A DNA stretch of 47,124 nt from Actinomycetota bacterium (GTDB lineage Bacteria > Actinomycetota > Acidimicrobiia > Acidimicrobiales > Ilumatobacteraceae). The DNA lies in assembly GCA_016870295.1 (NCBI GenBank), contig VGBY01000001.1, positions 1-47,124 of the forward strand. Reading direction: 5' to 3'. The position numbers and the translations under genes were made by a program. Below are positions 34,142-42,401 of this stretch, one piece after another; the stretch's first letter is position 1; every line of letters starts with the position of its first letter. A model generated the notes under the pieces. That model was not told where the DNA came from and did not search any database. It worked only from the letters and a program-made list of their open reading frames with translations.

Positions 34142-34843
34142 ATGGGCAACATGACATCGTCGGCAGCCGCTTCTCGGGTCGGGTCGGGTGCCCTGCACAT
34201 CGCCTGCATCATGGATGGCAACGGGCGTTGGGCCAAACGGCGCGGGCTGCCCCGCACTGCCGGACACACCGCCGGCGAAGAGGCGCTGGCCACGGTGGTG
34301 CGTGAGGCCGCCCAACGTGATGTGGGTTGGCTCACCGTCTTTGGCTTCAGCACCGAAAACTGGGTGCGGCCCCCTGCGGAAGTTCGTCACATCCTCGGGC
34401 TCCACCGAAAGTTGTTCGGACGCATCGAAGAACTCAACGCCAACAATGTGCGAGTCAACTGGATTGGTCGGCCCTTCGACGAACCAGGCTCGCGTACACC
34501 TGCCAACGTGCAGAAGGCGATTCGTCAGGCGATCGAAGACACGAAGCACAACACCGGCATGGTGCTGACCGTCGCATTCGACTACGGCAGTCGTGCCGAG
34601 ATCGTGCGGGCGGCGCGTCACGCGGCGGAATTCAGCCCGGGCGGTATCGCCGCCAATTTGTACGACGCCACGTTGCCACCGGTCGACGTGCTGGTGCGCA
34701 CCTCGGGCGAGTCACGTATCTCCAACTTCATGCTGTGGCAGGCCGCCCATGCCCGGGTGTATTTCACCGATTGCTCGTGGCCCGACTTCGGCGGTCGGCA
34801 ACTTGACGAAGCGATCGCACTCGCGCGAACGCATCGCGCATGA
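34142..34843 (+). CDS. uppS: Undecaprenyl diphosphate synthase-like catalytic subunit lacking RxG
   Basis: Adds cis-isoprene units to make the lipid carrier for cell-wall synthesis. Catalytic Asp25 lies in IMDGNGRWAK, with the PRTAGH segment (38-42), FGFSTENWVRP (67-77), RTSGESRISNF (186-196) and WPDF (213-216). Two family features are missing. The C-terminal R-x-G (usually RRFGG) is absent because the protein ends at ARTHRA, and the Glu of the AYAE element is Arg205 (QAAHARVYF). Both are present in the divergent partner at 33537-34109. The stop overlaps the dinG ATG (ATGA). ATG at 34151 is an alternative start. Confidence 0.92.
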   Translation: MGNMTSSAAASRVGSGALHIACIMDGNGRWAKRRGLPRTAGHTAGEEALATVVREAAQRDVGWLTVFGFSTENWVRPPAEVRHILGLHRKLFGRIEELNANNVRVNWIGRPFDEPGSRTPANVQKAIRQAIEDTKHNTGMVLTVAFDYGSRAEIVRAARHAAEFSPGGIAANLYDATLPPVDVLVRTSGESRISNFMLWQAAHARVYFTDCSWPDFGGRQLDEAIALARTHRA

Positions 34844-36750
34844 CGGCGGCCGCGAAGAAGGCCACCCGCCTCTTGGAGCGGGTGCTCGCACATTTGGAGA
34901 ACGCCGAGCACCGCGACGGGCAAGCGGAGATGGTGCGCCACGTGGCCGACACGATTGAGGCGGGCGGCACCCTCGTGATACAGGCCGGTACCGGCACGGG
35001 CAAGACCCTCGGCTACCTGATTCCGATCCTCACGGCCGGGCAAACGGCAGTTATCGCGACCTACACCAAGGCTTTACAGGATCAACTGGCGAGCGTCGAC
35101 TTGCCGATGCTGCAAGCGGTGTGTGCCGACGATGACGAATTGGCGTTCACGTGGGCGGTGCTGAAAGGTCGCAACAACTATTTGTGTCGTCAACGCGCGT
35201 CGGAAATCGAGACGGGTAGTGATCAGTTGGATTTTGATGATGTATCGGCCACCGTGCAGAGGGAGGTACGCAAACTCGTGAAGTGGGCCGACAGCACCGC
35301 GACGGGTGATTCATCCGACGTGCCGTTCGCGTTCAGTGATGGCGCATGGCGCAAGGTGAGTCTGTCGTCAGATGAGTGCCCGGGTAAGGCGAAGTGCGAT
35401 TTCGGCGAAAGTTGCTTCACCGAACTGGCGCGGGAGCGAGCACATGGTGCGAACGTCGTCGTCGTCAACTTCAGTCTCTATGGCCTCGACCTGCAACATC
35501 AACGCGAGTTCCTGCCGCCCCACGAAGTGGTCGTGTTCGACGAAGTGCATGAACTCGAAGACGTCATTAGTGATACGGCCTCCGTTGTCATCACTCCGCG
35601 CAGCATCAGTAACGCAGCGGAGGTGAGTCGTAAGGCGGTCAGCAGTCAGAAGGTCGTCAACGCGCTCGCCAAGACAGCCACGGACCTCGATGAAGTACTC
35701 CACCGGCATGTCGGGGAGCGTTTCCGCGCGGCCTTGCCGCCCGATTTGGAGACTGCTCTGCGCCAGACCGCTGATCAATCGCGGCTCATTCTTGAGCAGA
35801 TCGAATGCTCTACCGACGAGAAGCCCGAAGCACTACGCGCCGAATCGACCCTCGAACGGTTGCAGCAAGATGTGGAAAAAGTGCTCGCCAGCGCGAGCGA
35901 CATGGTGAGTTTCGTCTCCGAGAACCGCAACGCGCCCCGTTTGACCGCTGCACCGTTGCGGGTCAACGGTGTCTTGGCCCCCGTCTGGACCGATGGCGTC
36001 GCCATCTTGACGAGCGCCACCATCCCACCGGGACTGCCGCGGCGTCTCGGGCTGGGAATCGAGGCCGACGACATCGTGCACGTAGCCAGCCCGTTCGATT
36101 ATCGGCGGCAGTCGCTCTTGTACCTCGCCAACGACCTGCCCGAACCGAACGCGCCAGATCGCAGCGACGCCGTGCATCGTCGCATCGCTGAACTCGTCAC
36201 GATGTCGAACGGCTCGGCACTCGTGCTGTTCACGAGTTGGTCGGCGTTGCATGCCGCGGTTGATTCACTGCGCGGAAACCTCGGCGATGGCATCGAGTTG
36301 TTGGTGCAAGACGACATGCCCAAGAAGATGCTGCTCGATAGTTTCCGGGACAATATTCGCTCCTGCCTCTTTGCCACGCGCGGTTACTTCCAGGGTGTCG
36401 ATGTACCGGGCGACGCGCTGCGCTTGGTCATCATCGACAAGGTGCCGTTCCCCGCTCTCAAGGATCCGCTGCTCGATGCTCGCCGCGAGCAAGTCGGCAA
36501 GGAGTCGTTCGTCGCGATTGATGTGCCGATTGCTGCAGCTTCACTGGCTCAGGCCGCCGGCCGTCTCATTCGCACCAGCACCGACCACGGAGTCGTAGCC
36601 ATCCTCGACCCACGACTCGCCACGCGTCGCTACAAGTCGTTGGTGCTGCATGGTGTGTCGCACATGCCCGAGACCAGTTCATTGGCCGAAGTTGAAGAGT
36701 TTTACATCAAGCGCCAGGCAGAAAGCGATAGCCAAGACCACGATTCGTGA
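34840..36750 (+). CDS. dinG: DinG/XPD-family iron-sulfur DNA helicase
   Basis: A superfamily 2 ATP-dependent 5'-3' DNA helicase of 636 residues. Walker A is GTGTGKT (50-56) and the DEAH-type box DEVH (234-237). Four cysteines, 116 (NNYLC), 180 (DEC), 186 and 192, form the expected 4Fe-4S site between motifs I and II. The C-terminal motif VI is QAAGRLIRT. It is translationally coupled to uppS and overlaps the convergent response regulator by 44 nt at its 3' end. Confidence 0.93.
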   Translation: MTAAAKKATRLLERVLAHLENAEHRDGQAEMVRHVADTIEAGGTLVIQAGTGTGKTLGYLIPILTAGQTAVIATYTKALQDQLASVDLPMLQAVCADDDELAFTWAVLKGRNNYLCRQRASEIETGSDQLDFDDVSATVQREVRKLVKWADSTATGDSSDVPFAFSDGAWRKVSLSSDECPGKAKCDFGESCFTELARERAHGANVVVVNFSLYGLDLQHQREFLPPHEVVVFDEVHELEDVISDTASVVITPRSISNAAEVSRKAVSSQKVVNALAKTATDLDEVLHRHVGERFRAALPPDLETALRQTADQSRLILEQIECSTDEKPEALRAESTLERLQQDVEKVLASASDMVSFVSENRNAPRLTAAPLRVNGVLAPVWTDGVAILTSATIPPGLPRRLGLGIEADDIVHVASPFDYRRQSLLYLANDLPEPNAPDRSDAVHRRIAELVTMSNGSALVLFTSWSALHAAVDSLRGNLGDGIELLVQDDMPKKMLLDSFRDNIRSCLFATRGYFQGVDVPGDALRLVIIDKVPFPALKDPLLDARREQVGKESFVAIDVPIAAASLAQAAGRLIRTSTDHGVVAILDPRLATRRYKSLVLHGVSHMPETSSLAEVEEFYIKRQAESDSQDHDS

Positions 36751-37396
36751 TGATGTAGCGCGGATCGTTGGGCGAATCCTCGATCTTCACGCGCAGGCGC
36801 CGAATGTGCGCATCGACCAGCCGGCTATCACCGAGATAGTCGTAGCCCCACACACGCTCGAGTAGTTGATCGCGACTCAACACCATGTTCGGGTGGTCGG
36901 CGAACTCAATGAGCAAGCGCAGTTCGGTCTTCGTCAGTGGTACTTCGACGCCGGCCTTCTTTACGATGCCCGCCTCGCGATGCAACTCGATGTCTCCGAA
37001 TCGCGAGACATCGAGTGAGCGTCCCGATACTTCCCGCACGAGCCTCCGCAGGGCGGCTCGAATACGTGCCGCCAGCTCCTTGGTGTTGACCGGCTTCGTG
37101 ACATAGTCGTCGGCGCCGGCTTCGAGCCCAGCCACGAGATCGTGCGTGTCGGTTTGGGCAGTAACGATGATGATCGGCACATTGCTCTTCTGGCGGATTT
37201 CGCGACAGACCTCGAATCCCGATACATCGGGTAGTCGCAAGTCGAGCAGTACGAGGTCGGGCTGTTCGCTGGCGGCCAGCGAGAGACCCGTGCGGCCGTC
37301 GGGGGCCTGCATGATGTCGTAGCCCTCGTCCTCCAGCGCCAGGCTGAGCGCCGCGCGGATACCGGCGTCGTCTTCAACGAGAAGTACTTGTGCCAT
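36707..37396 (-). CDS. OmpR/PhoB-family response regulator (MtrA-like)
   Basis: A 229-residue DNA-binding regulator. The receiver domain has Asp9-Asp10, phosphoacceptor Asp52 in LLDLRLPD, Thr79 (VTA) and Lys101. The winged-helix domain (about 130-225) ends with VDAHIRRLRVKIEDSP and ITNRGLGYRF. The frame extends to 37465, but ATG at 37396 gives the usual MAQVLLVEDD start. The gene is divergent from the kinase at 37557, which is followed by a GerMN lipoprotein; the set resembles MtrA-MtrB-LpqB, though the regulator's inverted position is unusual, so the orthology is tentative. Confidence 0.92.
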   Translation of the reverse strand: MAQVLLVEDDAGIRAALSLALEDEGYDIMQAPDGRTGLSLAASEQPDLVLLDLRLPDVSGFEVCREIRQKSNVPIIIVTAQTDTHDLVAGLEAGADDYVTKPVNTKELAARIRAALRRLVREVSGRSLDVSRFGDIELHREAGIVKKAGVEVPLTKTELRLLIEFADHPNMVLSRDQLLERVWGYDYLGDSRLVDAHIRRLRVKIEDSPNDPRYIITNRGLGYRFLPGA

Positions 37397-37440
37397 CGCG
37401 AAGCATTCTGCCAAAGAAATCCGAATCGTTACACAAAACG

Positions 37441-37482
37441 CACAGTTCGACAGGCTTGCCGTCATCTTGTGCGATAACTGTG
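37441..37482. promoter_or_regulatory. Inverted repeat in the regulator/kinase divergent promoter region
   Basis: A perfect 7-bp inverted repeat, CACAGTT (37441-37447) and AACTGTG (37476-37482), lies in the 160-nt gap between the divergent response regulator and kinase, with CGTTAC (GTAACG on the other strand) at 37427-37432. It is a candidate operator for autoregulation. Nothing more in the gap is convincing by eye. Confidence 0.3.
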
Positions 37483-37556
37483 GTGAGCGAGTCGGCGCGG
37501 GTCATGCTCCCCCTTGGCCCCGCCGGCTCGACATTCTCGTAAGCCATGCTTGATGT

Positions 37557-38969
37557 GTGGCTGCCTCGCCTGAGACCCTCACTCCGCGCGGCCGGGTTGC
37601 CCTGCGCCCGGGCTTGCGCACACGGATGGTGGTCTACTTCTCGTTGGCGACGTTCATCGGAGTGGTCATTCTCAGCATCGTCACCTTCGCCGCGACGCGC
37701 AATTACCTCGTCAACAAAGCGACGTCGTCGGCTCGCGACCAGGCGATTGCCAACGCACAGTTGGTGCGCACGCTCGTGGGCGCCAACCGTGTCGACGCCG
37801 GCGAGTTCGTCACGGATTTGCGCACACAGCCTGGCGGATATGCAGTGCTGCATCTTGGCGAAGAGAACCTCTTCTATGCGCAGGCGCCGCTGCGATTCAC
37901 CCAGTCAAACCTGCCGACCACGTTCGTACGAGACGCACTGGCCGGTGTCAGCGGGGTGCAGCGTGTCGACTTCCGCGGACGGCCATACGAAGCCGTCGCA
38001 ATCCATGTTCCCGCGATTGATGCAACGTACTTTGAGGTGTTTCCAATTGACGATGTCGCGGACACGCTCGGCACGATTCGCTCGACTCTCGTCGTAGCGG
38101 TGCTCGCCATCACGGTCGTCGCCGGCGTTCTCGGCTTCTTGTTCAGCGGCAGTGTGTTGGTGCCGCTACGACGCGTCACAGAGGCTGCAACGACGATCGC
38201 CGGAGGTTCCCTCGCCACACGCCTCGAGCCTGAGATCGACCCCGATCTGCAGCGCCTGGTGGCCAGCTTCAACGGTATGGCGGATGCCGTGCAAGAACGC
38301 ATCGAGCGGGAGGAACGCTTCGCGAGCGACGTCAGCCACGAATTGCGCTCGCCCATCACCTCGCTCGGTGCCGCGGTCGAAGTGCTGAAAGGTCGCGCCG
38401 AGGAACTTTCCGAGCGGAATCGCCAGGCGCTCGACATCATCGCGACACAGGTTCGTCGGTTCGATCGCACCGTGCTGGACTTGCTCGAACTCAGTCGGCT
38501 GGATGCACGGGCCGGGCAAGACAACCAGGAAGAACTGCACCTTGCGGCGCTTGTCGAGCGAATCGCCAGTCGACATGGCTACGGCTCGATTCTCGTGGTG
38601 TCGGACCTCGGCAGTGAGGACACCGTGTATCTGGATCGTCGGCGCGTCGAGCGCATCTTGTTGAACCTCTTGGACAATGCCCGTGACCACGCCGGCGGTG
38701 CGTCGGAGATTCTGTTGAGTAGCGACGACGACGGGAACTACCTCTTGATTGTCGACGACAACGGACCCGGTATCGGGGTGAGCGAGCGATTGCGGATCTT
38801 CGAACGCTTCGCCCGTGGCACTGGGTCGCGCAACAGCGTGGGCAGCGGATTGGGCTTGGCGATCGTTGCTGAACATGCCCTCGCCCTCGGGGGTCGCGCA
38901 TATGTGGATACGTCACCGAGTGGTGGTGCCAGATTCGTCGTCGTCATTCCGGCCAGGGGTACGCCGTGA
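37557..38969 (+). CDS. Sensor histidine kinase (MtrB-like)
   Basis: A membrane kinase of 470 residues. The first transmembrane helix is at about 25-47, an extracytoplasmic sensor domain spans about 48-174, the second helix 176-200, and HAMP about 200-253. The HisKA phosphoacceptor is His261 in DVSHELRSPI. The ATPase domain has an N box (NLLDNARDHA), G1 (DDNGPGIG) and G2 (GSGLGLAIV). It probably phosphorylates the divergent regulator. The start is GTG. Its stop overlaps the next gene's GTG by 4 nt, so kinase and lipoprotein are made together. Confidence 0.92.
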   Translation: MAASPETLTPRGRVALRPGLRTRMVVYFSLATFIGVVILSIVTFAATRNYLVNKATSSARDQAIANAQLVRTLVGANRVDAGEFVTDLRTQPGGYAVLHLGEENLFYAQAPLRFTQSNLPTTFVRDALAGVSGVQRVDFRGRPYEAVAIHVPAIDATYFEVFPIDDVADTLGTIRSTLVVAVLAITVVAGVLGFLFSGSVLVPLRRVTEAATTIAGGSLATRLEPEIDPDLQRLVASFNGMADAVQERIEREERFASDVSHELRSPITSLGAAVEVLKGRAEELSERNRQALDIIATQVRRFDRTVLDLLELSRLDARAGQDNQEELHLAALVERIASRHGYGSILVVSDLGSEDTVYLDRRRVERILLNLLDNARDHAGGASEILLSSDDDGNYLLIVDDNGPGIGVSERLRIFERFARGTGSRNSVGSGLGLAIVAEHALALGGRAYVDTSPSGGARFVVVIPARGTP

Positions 38970-39592
38970 GCCGGCGAGCAACGACCCTGAGCACCGCGCT
39001 ACTTCTCGCACTTGCGGCGTGCGGCGTGCCAGAGGAGGGGCGCTTCGTCACCTTGGCACCGGGCGAAGTGCCCGAAGCCCTGCTCGTTACGACGACGACC
39101 ACGTCCACCACCACGACGATTCCCGCCCCGACCGAGGTCACCACTACCACCGTCGCCGAGGTGTTGTTCGACAACGTGGAGTTGTACTTCGTCAGCGCCA
39201 ACCGTGTCGTGCGATCCGAACGCAGAATCATCAGCCCCGCTACGCCAACCCAGGTGCTCGACACCCTGCTCACCGGTCTCGATGCGCAGCCCGAGAGTGC
39301 TGGCCTGCGCAGCGCCCTGCCTCGCGGATTGACGGCGACCATCGAGGTGCGTCGTGGCGTGGCGCGGATCGCCTCCACTGCCCCGTTCTTGTCAGAGTTG
39401 GAGCCACTCGACCAGCGTTTGGCAATCGCCCAACTGGTGCTCACGCTCACCCGACGACCCGGGATCGGACAGGTGATTTTCAGCGTTGACGGAGAAGACA
39501 TCTCGATTCCCCGCGGTGGTGGCGACTTGACGGCCCCCGGCGTGGCGGTGACCTACGACGACTATCTCGCGGTGTTGTCCACGCGCGACTAG
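38966..39592 (+). CDS. GerMN-domain lipoprotein (LpqB N-terminal-like)
   Basis: A 208-residue predicted lipoprotein. The signal peptide ends in lipobox LAAC with Cys19, a Thr-rich linker (about 42-63, TTTTTSTTTT) follows, then one GerMN (sporulation/spore germination) domain (about 68-195). In the MtrAB system LpqB is a larger lipoprotein with a GerMN domain and a beta-propeller that modulates MtrB; here only the GerMN part is present. GTGA overlap with the kinase suggests a partner role outside the membrane. Confidence 0.82.
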   Translation: MSRRATTLSTALLLALAACGVPEEGRFVTLAPGEVPEALLVTTTTTSTTTTIPAPTEVTTTTVAEVLFDNVELYFVSANRVVRSERRIISPATPTQVLDTLLTGLDAQPESAGLRSALPRGLTATIEVRRGVARIASTAPFLSELEPLDQRLAIAQLVLTLTRRPGIGQVIFSVDGEDISIPRGGGDLTAPGVAVTYDDYLAVLSTRD

Positions 39593-39620
39593 CGACGATT
39601 TCTCGTCTCGCAAGTTGGCG

Positions 39621-40460
39621 TTAGTACCCGAGTCGTTCGATCCGATCGGGTCTGTTCTGCCACCCGTCGTCGACGACCACGTGCAGTTCGAGGTATGCAC
39701 CGTCAGCCAGCTGCTTGCGTACGGCGATACCTACCTGTTTCAGCATCGCGCCGCCCTTGCCGATCACCATCCCTTTTTGGCTTTCACGCTCGACGATGAT
39801 CTCGCAACGAATACGTGGCCACTCATATTCGGTGACCCGCGTCGCGATGGAGTACGGAAGTTCCTCGCGCATTTCCCACAGCAACTGTTCGCGCACGAGT
39901 TCAGCGACCCAAGCCGTATCCGGGGTTTCACGAATCACGTCGGCGGGATACAACGCTTCCCCTTCGGGTAGATGCGAGGCCAACCAGTCGACGAGCACCG
40001 GTACGCCGTCGCCGGTCTTTGCCGACACAGGAAAGTAGGCGATAGCGCTCAGTGCAGCCAGGGCCGACAACTGCCTGGCAATTTTGGCATGCGACGTTGC
40101 GTCGGTTTTGTTGAGGATCACGATGCTGCGGGTCATATTCAGTTGATTGGCGACGAACTGGTCCCCTCGACCGAACGTCATCGTCGCATCAACGACAAGG
40201 GCCGTTACGTCAACCTCGCGCATTGCCTCCGCAGCAGTGGCATTGACGCGTCGACCAAGTTCGCTCACCGGCTTGTGGATGCCGGGGGTGTCGACGAACA
40301 CAACTTGGGCATCGTCGCGATGCAAAATGGCCCGCACTCTGGTGCGTGTCGTCTGCGGCTTGTCCGAAACGATCGTGACTTTGCGACCACACATCGAGTT
40401 GATGAGGCTCGATTTTCCGACGTTTGGCCTCCCGACGAGGCTCACGAAACCGCTGCGCAT
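39621..40460 (-). CDS. era: GTPase Era
   Basis: A GTPase that binds 16S rRNA and helps assemble the 30S subunit. The 279 residues contain G1 GRPNVGKS (10-17), G3 DTPG, G4 NKTD and G5 SAK, then a C-terminal KH domain with VIGKGGAMLKQVG. The start is ATG. It is convergent with the GerMN lipoprotein gene (28 nt apart). In mycobacteria era, recO and uppS are close together; the same neighbourhood is kept here. Confidence 0.96.
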   Translation of the reverse strand: MRSGFVSLVGRPNVGKSSLINSMCGRKVTIVSDKPQTTRTRVRAILHRDDAQVVFVDTPGIHKPVSELGRRVNATAAEAMREVDVTALVVDATMTFGRGDQFVANQLNMTRSIVILNKTDATSHAKIARQLSALAALSAIAYFPVSAKTGDGVPVLVDWLASHLPEGEALYPADVIRETPDTAWVAELVREQLLWEMREELPYSIATRVTEYEWPRIRCEIIVERESQKGMVIGKGGAMLKQVGIAVRKQLADGAYLELHVVVDDGWQNRPDRIERLGY

Positions 40461-40501
40461 CCGTATGCACGCTAGTTAGCCACATCTGCCAGACTCATCG
40501 C

Positions 40502-40918
40502 ATGCTTGACCGACGCAAATGGCTGGATCGAATGCAACCGCAGACCCTGCAGATTGCGATATGGCTGTTGTACATCAACGGCTTCTTTGCGTTGGTCGAA
40601 CTCGTGGACGGTGGCGGTGTGCTGCACTATTTTCGTGTGCGGTACGCGTTCGGCTTCATCATCGGGCTCGCCATCGTCGCCGCCTACGTGCTCGGTGGCT
40701 TCCTTATGGCGAACGAACGAAAACTTGGCTGGCGTGTAGCGGTCGGGGCGGCGGCCTCGCCGTTCGTGCTCACGTTCATCGCCTACTCCCAGATCGGGGC
40801 GTCGTTACGCTTCCGCATCTTCGGGGCCAGCCTGGTTTCCTTCGCCTTTGATGTGGCCGTCCTGGCGCTGTTGTTGCACCCGCAGAGCCGCGAACACCAG
40901 CGAATCTGGTATCACTGA
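40502..40918 (+). CDS. Small four-helix membrane protein of unknown function
   Basis: A 138-residue hydrophobic protein I cannot assign. Four transmembrane segments are predicted at about 15-34, 48-70, 78-99 and 105-127 (for example FGFIIGLAIVAAYVLGGFLM). Short charged loops follow the positive-inside pattern. The frame extends to 40424, antisense to era, so the ATG at 40502 is preferred; ATG ten codons later is possible. It lies 3 nt before the MaoC hydratase gene and is probably in its operon. Confidence 0.72.
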   Translation: MLDRRKWLDRMQPQTLQIAIWLLYINGFFALVELVDGGGVLHYFRVRYAFGFIIGLAIVAAYVLGGFLMANERKLGWRVAVGAAASPFVLTFIAYSQIGASLRFRIFGASLVSFAFDVAVLALLLHPQSREHQRIWYH

Positions 40919-40921
40919 GCC

Positions 40922-41386
40922 ATGGCAAAAACGATCATGAGGGGCGCCGCGGGCGTCAAGGCACACGTCGGTCAGCACCTCGGCTATAGCGACTACGTCA
41001 CCGTGACACAGGAGATGGTGAACACCTTCGCCGACGCGACGGGTGACCATCAGTGGATTCACGTTGATGTTGAAAAGGCCAAGCAAGGCCCGTTCGGCGC
41101 ACCCATCGCTCACGGATACCTCACGCTCTCGCTCGGTCCGTCGTTGCTACCGCAGATTTACGGCATTGAAGGTGCGGTCATGGGCGTGAACTACGGTGCC
41201 AACAAGATTCGTTTTCCTTCGCCGGTGCCGGTCGGCTCGCGACTCCGCGTCGGCGCGAAACTGCTCAATGTGGAAGACATCGCGGGTGGTGTGCAGATGA
41301 CGCTCGAGGCAACCTTCGAAATCGAGAACGCCAAGAAGCCGAGCTGCGTCGCGGAACTCGTCTTCCGCACCTACTTCGCCTCGTAA
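40922..41386 (+). CDS. MaoC-like (R)-specific hydratase
   Basis: A 154-residue hot-dog protein. The hydratase motif has Asp42 and His47 (FADATGDHQWIHVD), followed by FGAPIAHGYLTLSL, the usual catalytic and substrate-binding segments of enoyl-CoA hydratase 2 and related MaoC dehydratases. It probably hydrates an enoyl-CoA or enoyl-ACP; the chain length is unknown. The start is ATG. An acyl-CoA dehydrogenase gene is nearby (42398-43618) but on the other strand. Confidence 0.88.
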   Translation: MAKTIMRGAAGVKAHVGQHLGYSDYVTVTQEMVNTFADATGDHQWIHVDVEKAKQGPFGAPIAHGYLTLSLGPSLLPQIYGIEGAVMGVNYGANKIRFPSPVPVGSRLRVGAKLLNVEDIAGGVQMTLEATFEIENAKKPSCVAELVFRTYFAS

Positions 41387-41415
41387 CGGCTCGTCGTTTT
41401 CGCCTCCTAGCCGTT
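41385..41415. terminator. Inverted repeat after the MaoC gene, possible bidirectional terminator
   Basis: AACGGCT (41385-41391) and AGCCGTT (41409-41415) form a perfect 7-bp stem with a 17-nt loop. It lies at the stop of the MaoC gene and before the stop of the convergent LLM gene. There is no U-tract, so termination is only plausible. Confidence 0.35.
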
Positions 41416-41438
41416 CGTCGTGACTCGAGAACCGCTTC

Positions 41439-42401
41439 CTAGCGGAAGTTCTTGGCCACGCCCGCAAAGAGATCGAGCGTGGTGGTCTCCGGGTAATCGG
41501 CGCACCACGGCACGAAACCGACGCAGCCAAGCGCCCGGTAGGCGGCGATCTTTTCACTGACCTGCTCTGGCGTGCCGACGAGTGAAGTGGCCTTCCATTG
41601 TTCCAACGGATGGCCCCACAGACTGCGTGAGCCCGCTCGTGTTAGTTCGGCTTCCGTCTCGCGCATGAATATCTCGGGCGACCACGTGAGTTGAATCTCG
41701 TCGAAGTTGCGTCCGACGTCTCGGCAATGGTCGGCAAGGATCGCCTTCTTGCGCTTGAAATCGTCGATCGTGCCCCCGAAGTTCGCGTAGTCGGCATGAC
41801 GCGCCACCACTCGCAACGTAAGTTGCTCGCCACCACCGCCAATCCAGATCGGTGGTCGCGGCCTTTGCACCGGCTTGGGGTCACAGTTGCCCCGCTCCAG
41901 GGTGTAGTACTTGCCGTGATAGGTCGTCTCTTTCTCTGACCACATCGACTTCACGATTTCCACGCACTCCCGCAACATCGCGATGCGCTCCTTTGGAACG
42001 GGGAACGGATAACCGTAACCCTTGCACTCGTTTTCGTACCAGCCGGCGCCAATCCCCCAATCCAGTCGCCCGCCACTGATGACATCGACGGTTGACGTGA
42101 TTTTCGCCAGCAGCGCTGGTTCGCGGTAAAGATTGCAGCCGACCATCTGCCCGAGCCGAATTCGCGAGGTGCGCTGACTGATGGCAGCAATCGTGGTCCA
42201 GCACTCGAATACCGCCTCGTGGGCGGGCTTGGGCACGTTGTGAAAGTGGTCGTACACCCAGATCGAATCGAAGCCGAGTTGTTCGGCGCGCACCGCGATC
42301 TCCACGGCCTTGGCCCACTTCGCCTGGTCATCGGGGATGCCGGCAAGTTCCATCTTCCAGCCTTGGGGCATGAAGACCCCGAAGATCGGTGCGGTGCTCA
42401 C
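41439..42401 (-). CDS. LLM-class F420-dependent oxidoreductase
   Basis: A luciferase-like monooxygenase-fold protein of 320 residues. SIWVYDHFHN, RIRLGQMV, GRLDWGIGAGW and RPPIWIGGGGEQLTLRVVARHADYAN are characteristic of the actinobacterial F420-dependent subgroup. The substrate is unknown. The GTG start overlaps the acyl-CoA dehydrogenase stop (GTGA), so the two are coupled and may act on the same pathway. It implies that the organism makes F420, though FMN use is not excluded. Confidence 0.88.
   Translation of the reverse strand: MSTAPIFGVFMPQGWKMELAGIPDDQAKWAKAVEIAVRAEQLGFDSIWVYDHFHNVPKPAHEAVFECWTTIAAISQRTSRIRLGQMVGCNLYREPALLAKITSTVDVISGGRLDWGIGAGWYENECKGYGYPFPVPKERIAMLRECVEIVKSMWSEKETTYHGKYYTLERGNCDPKPVQRPRPPIWIGGGGEQLTLRVVARHADYANFGGTIDDFKRKKAILADHCRDVGRNFDEIQLTWSPEIFMRETEAELTRAGSRSLWGHPLEQWKATSLVGTPEQVSEKIAAYRALGCVGFVPWCADYPETTTLDLFAGVAKNFR

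Noticed and set aside
34800..34900. The missing RRFGG of UppS could be due to a frameshift
   Set aside because: The other two frames across 34800-34900 do not read anything like RRFGG, and the stop forms a clean ATGA overlap with dinG, so the shortened end looks real.
37427..37432. GTAACG as an MtrA box
   Set aside because: Only one half-site is present; a convincing MtrA site needs a spaced repeat, so it was kept only as a note.
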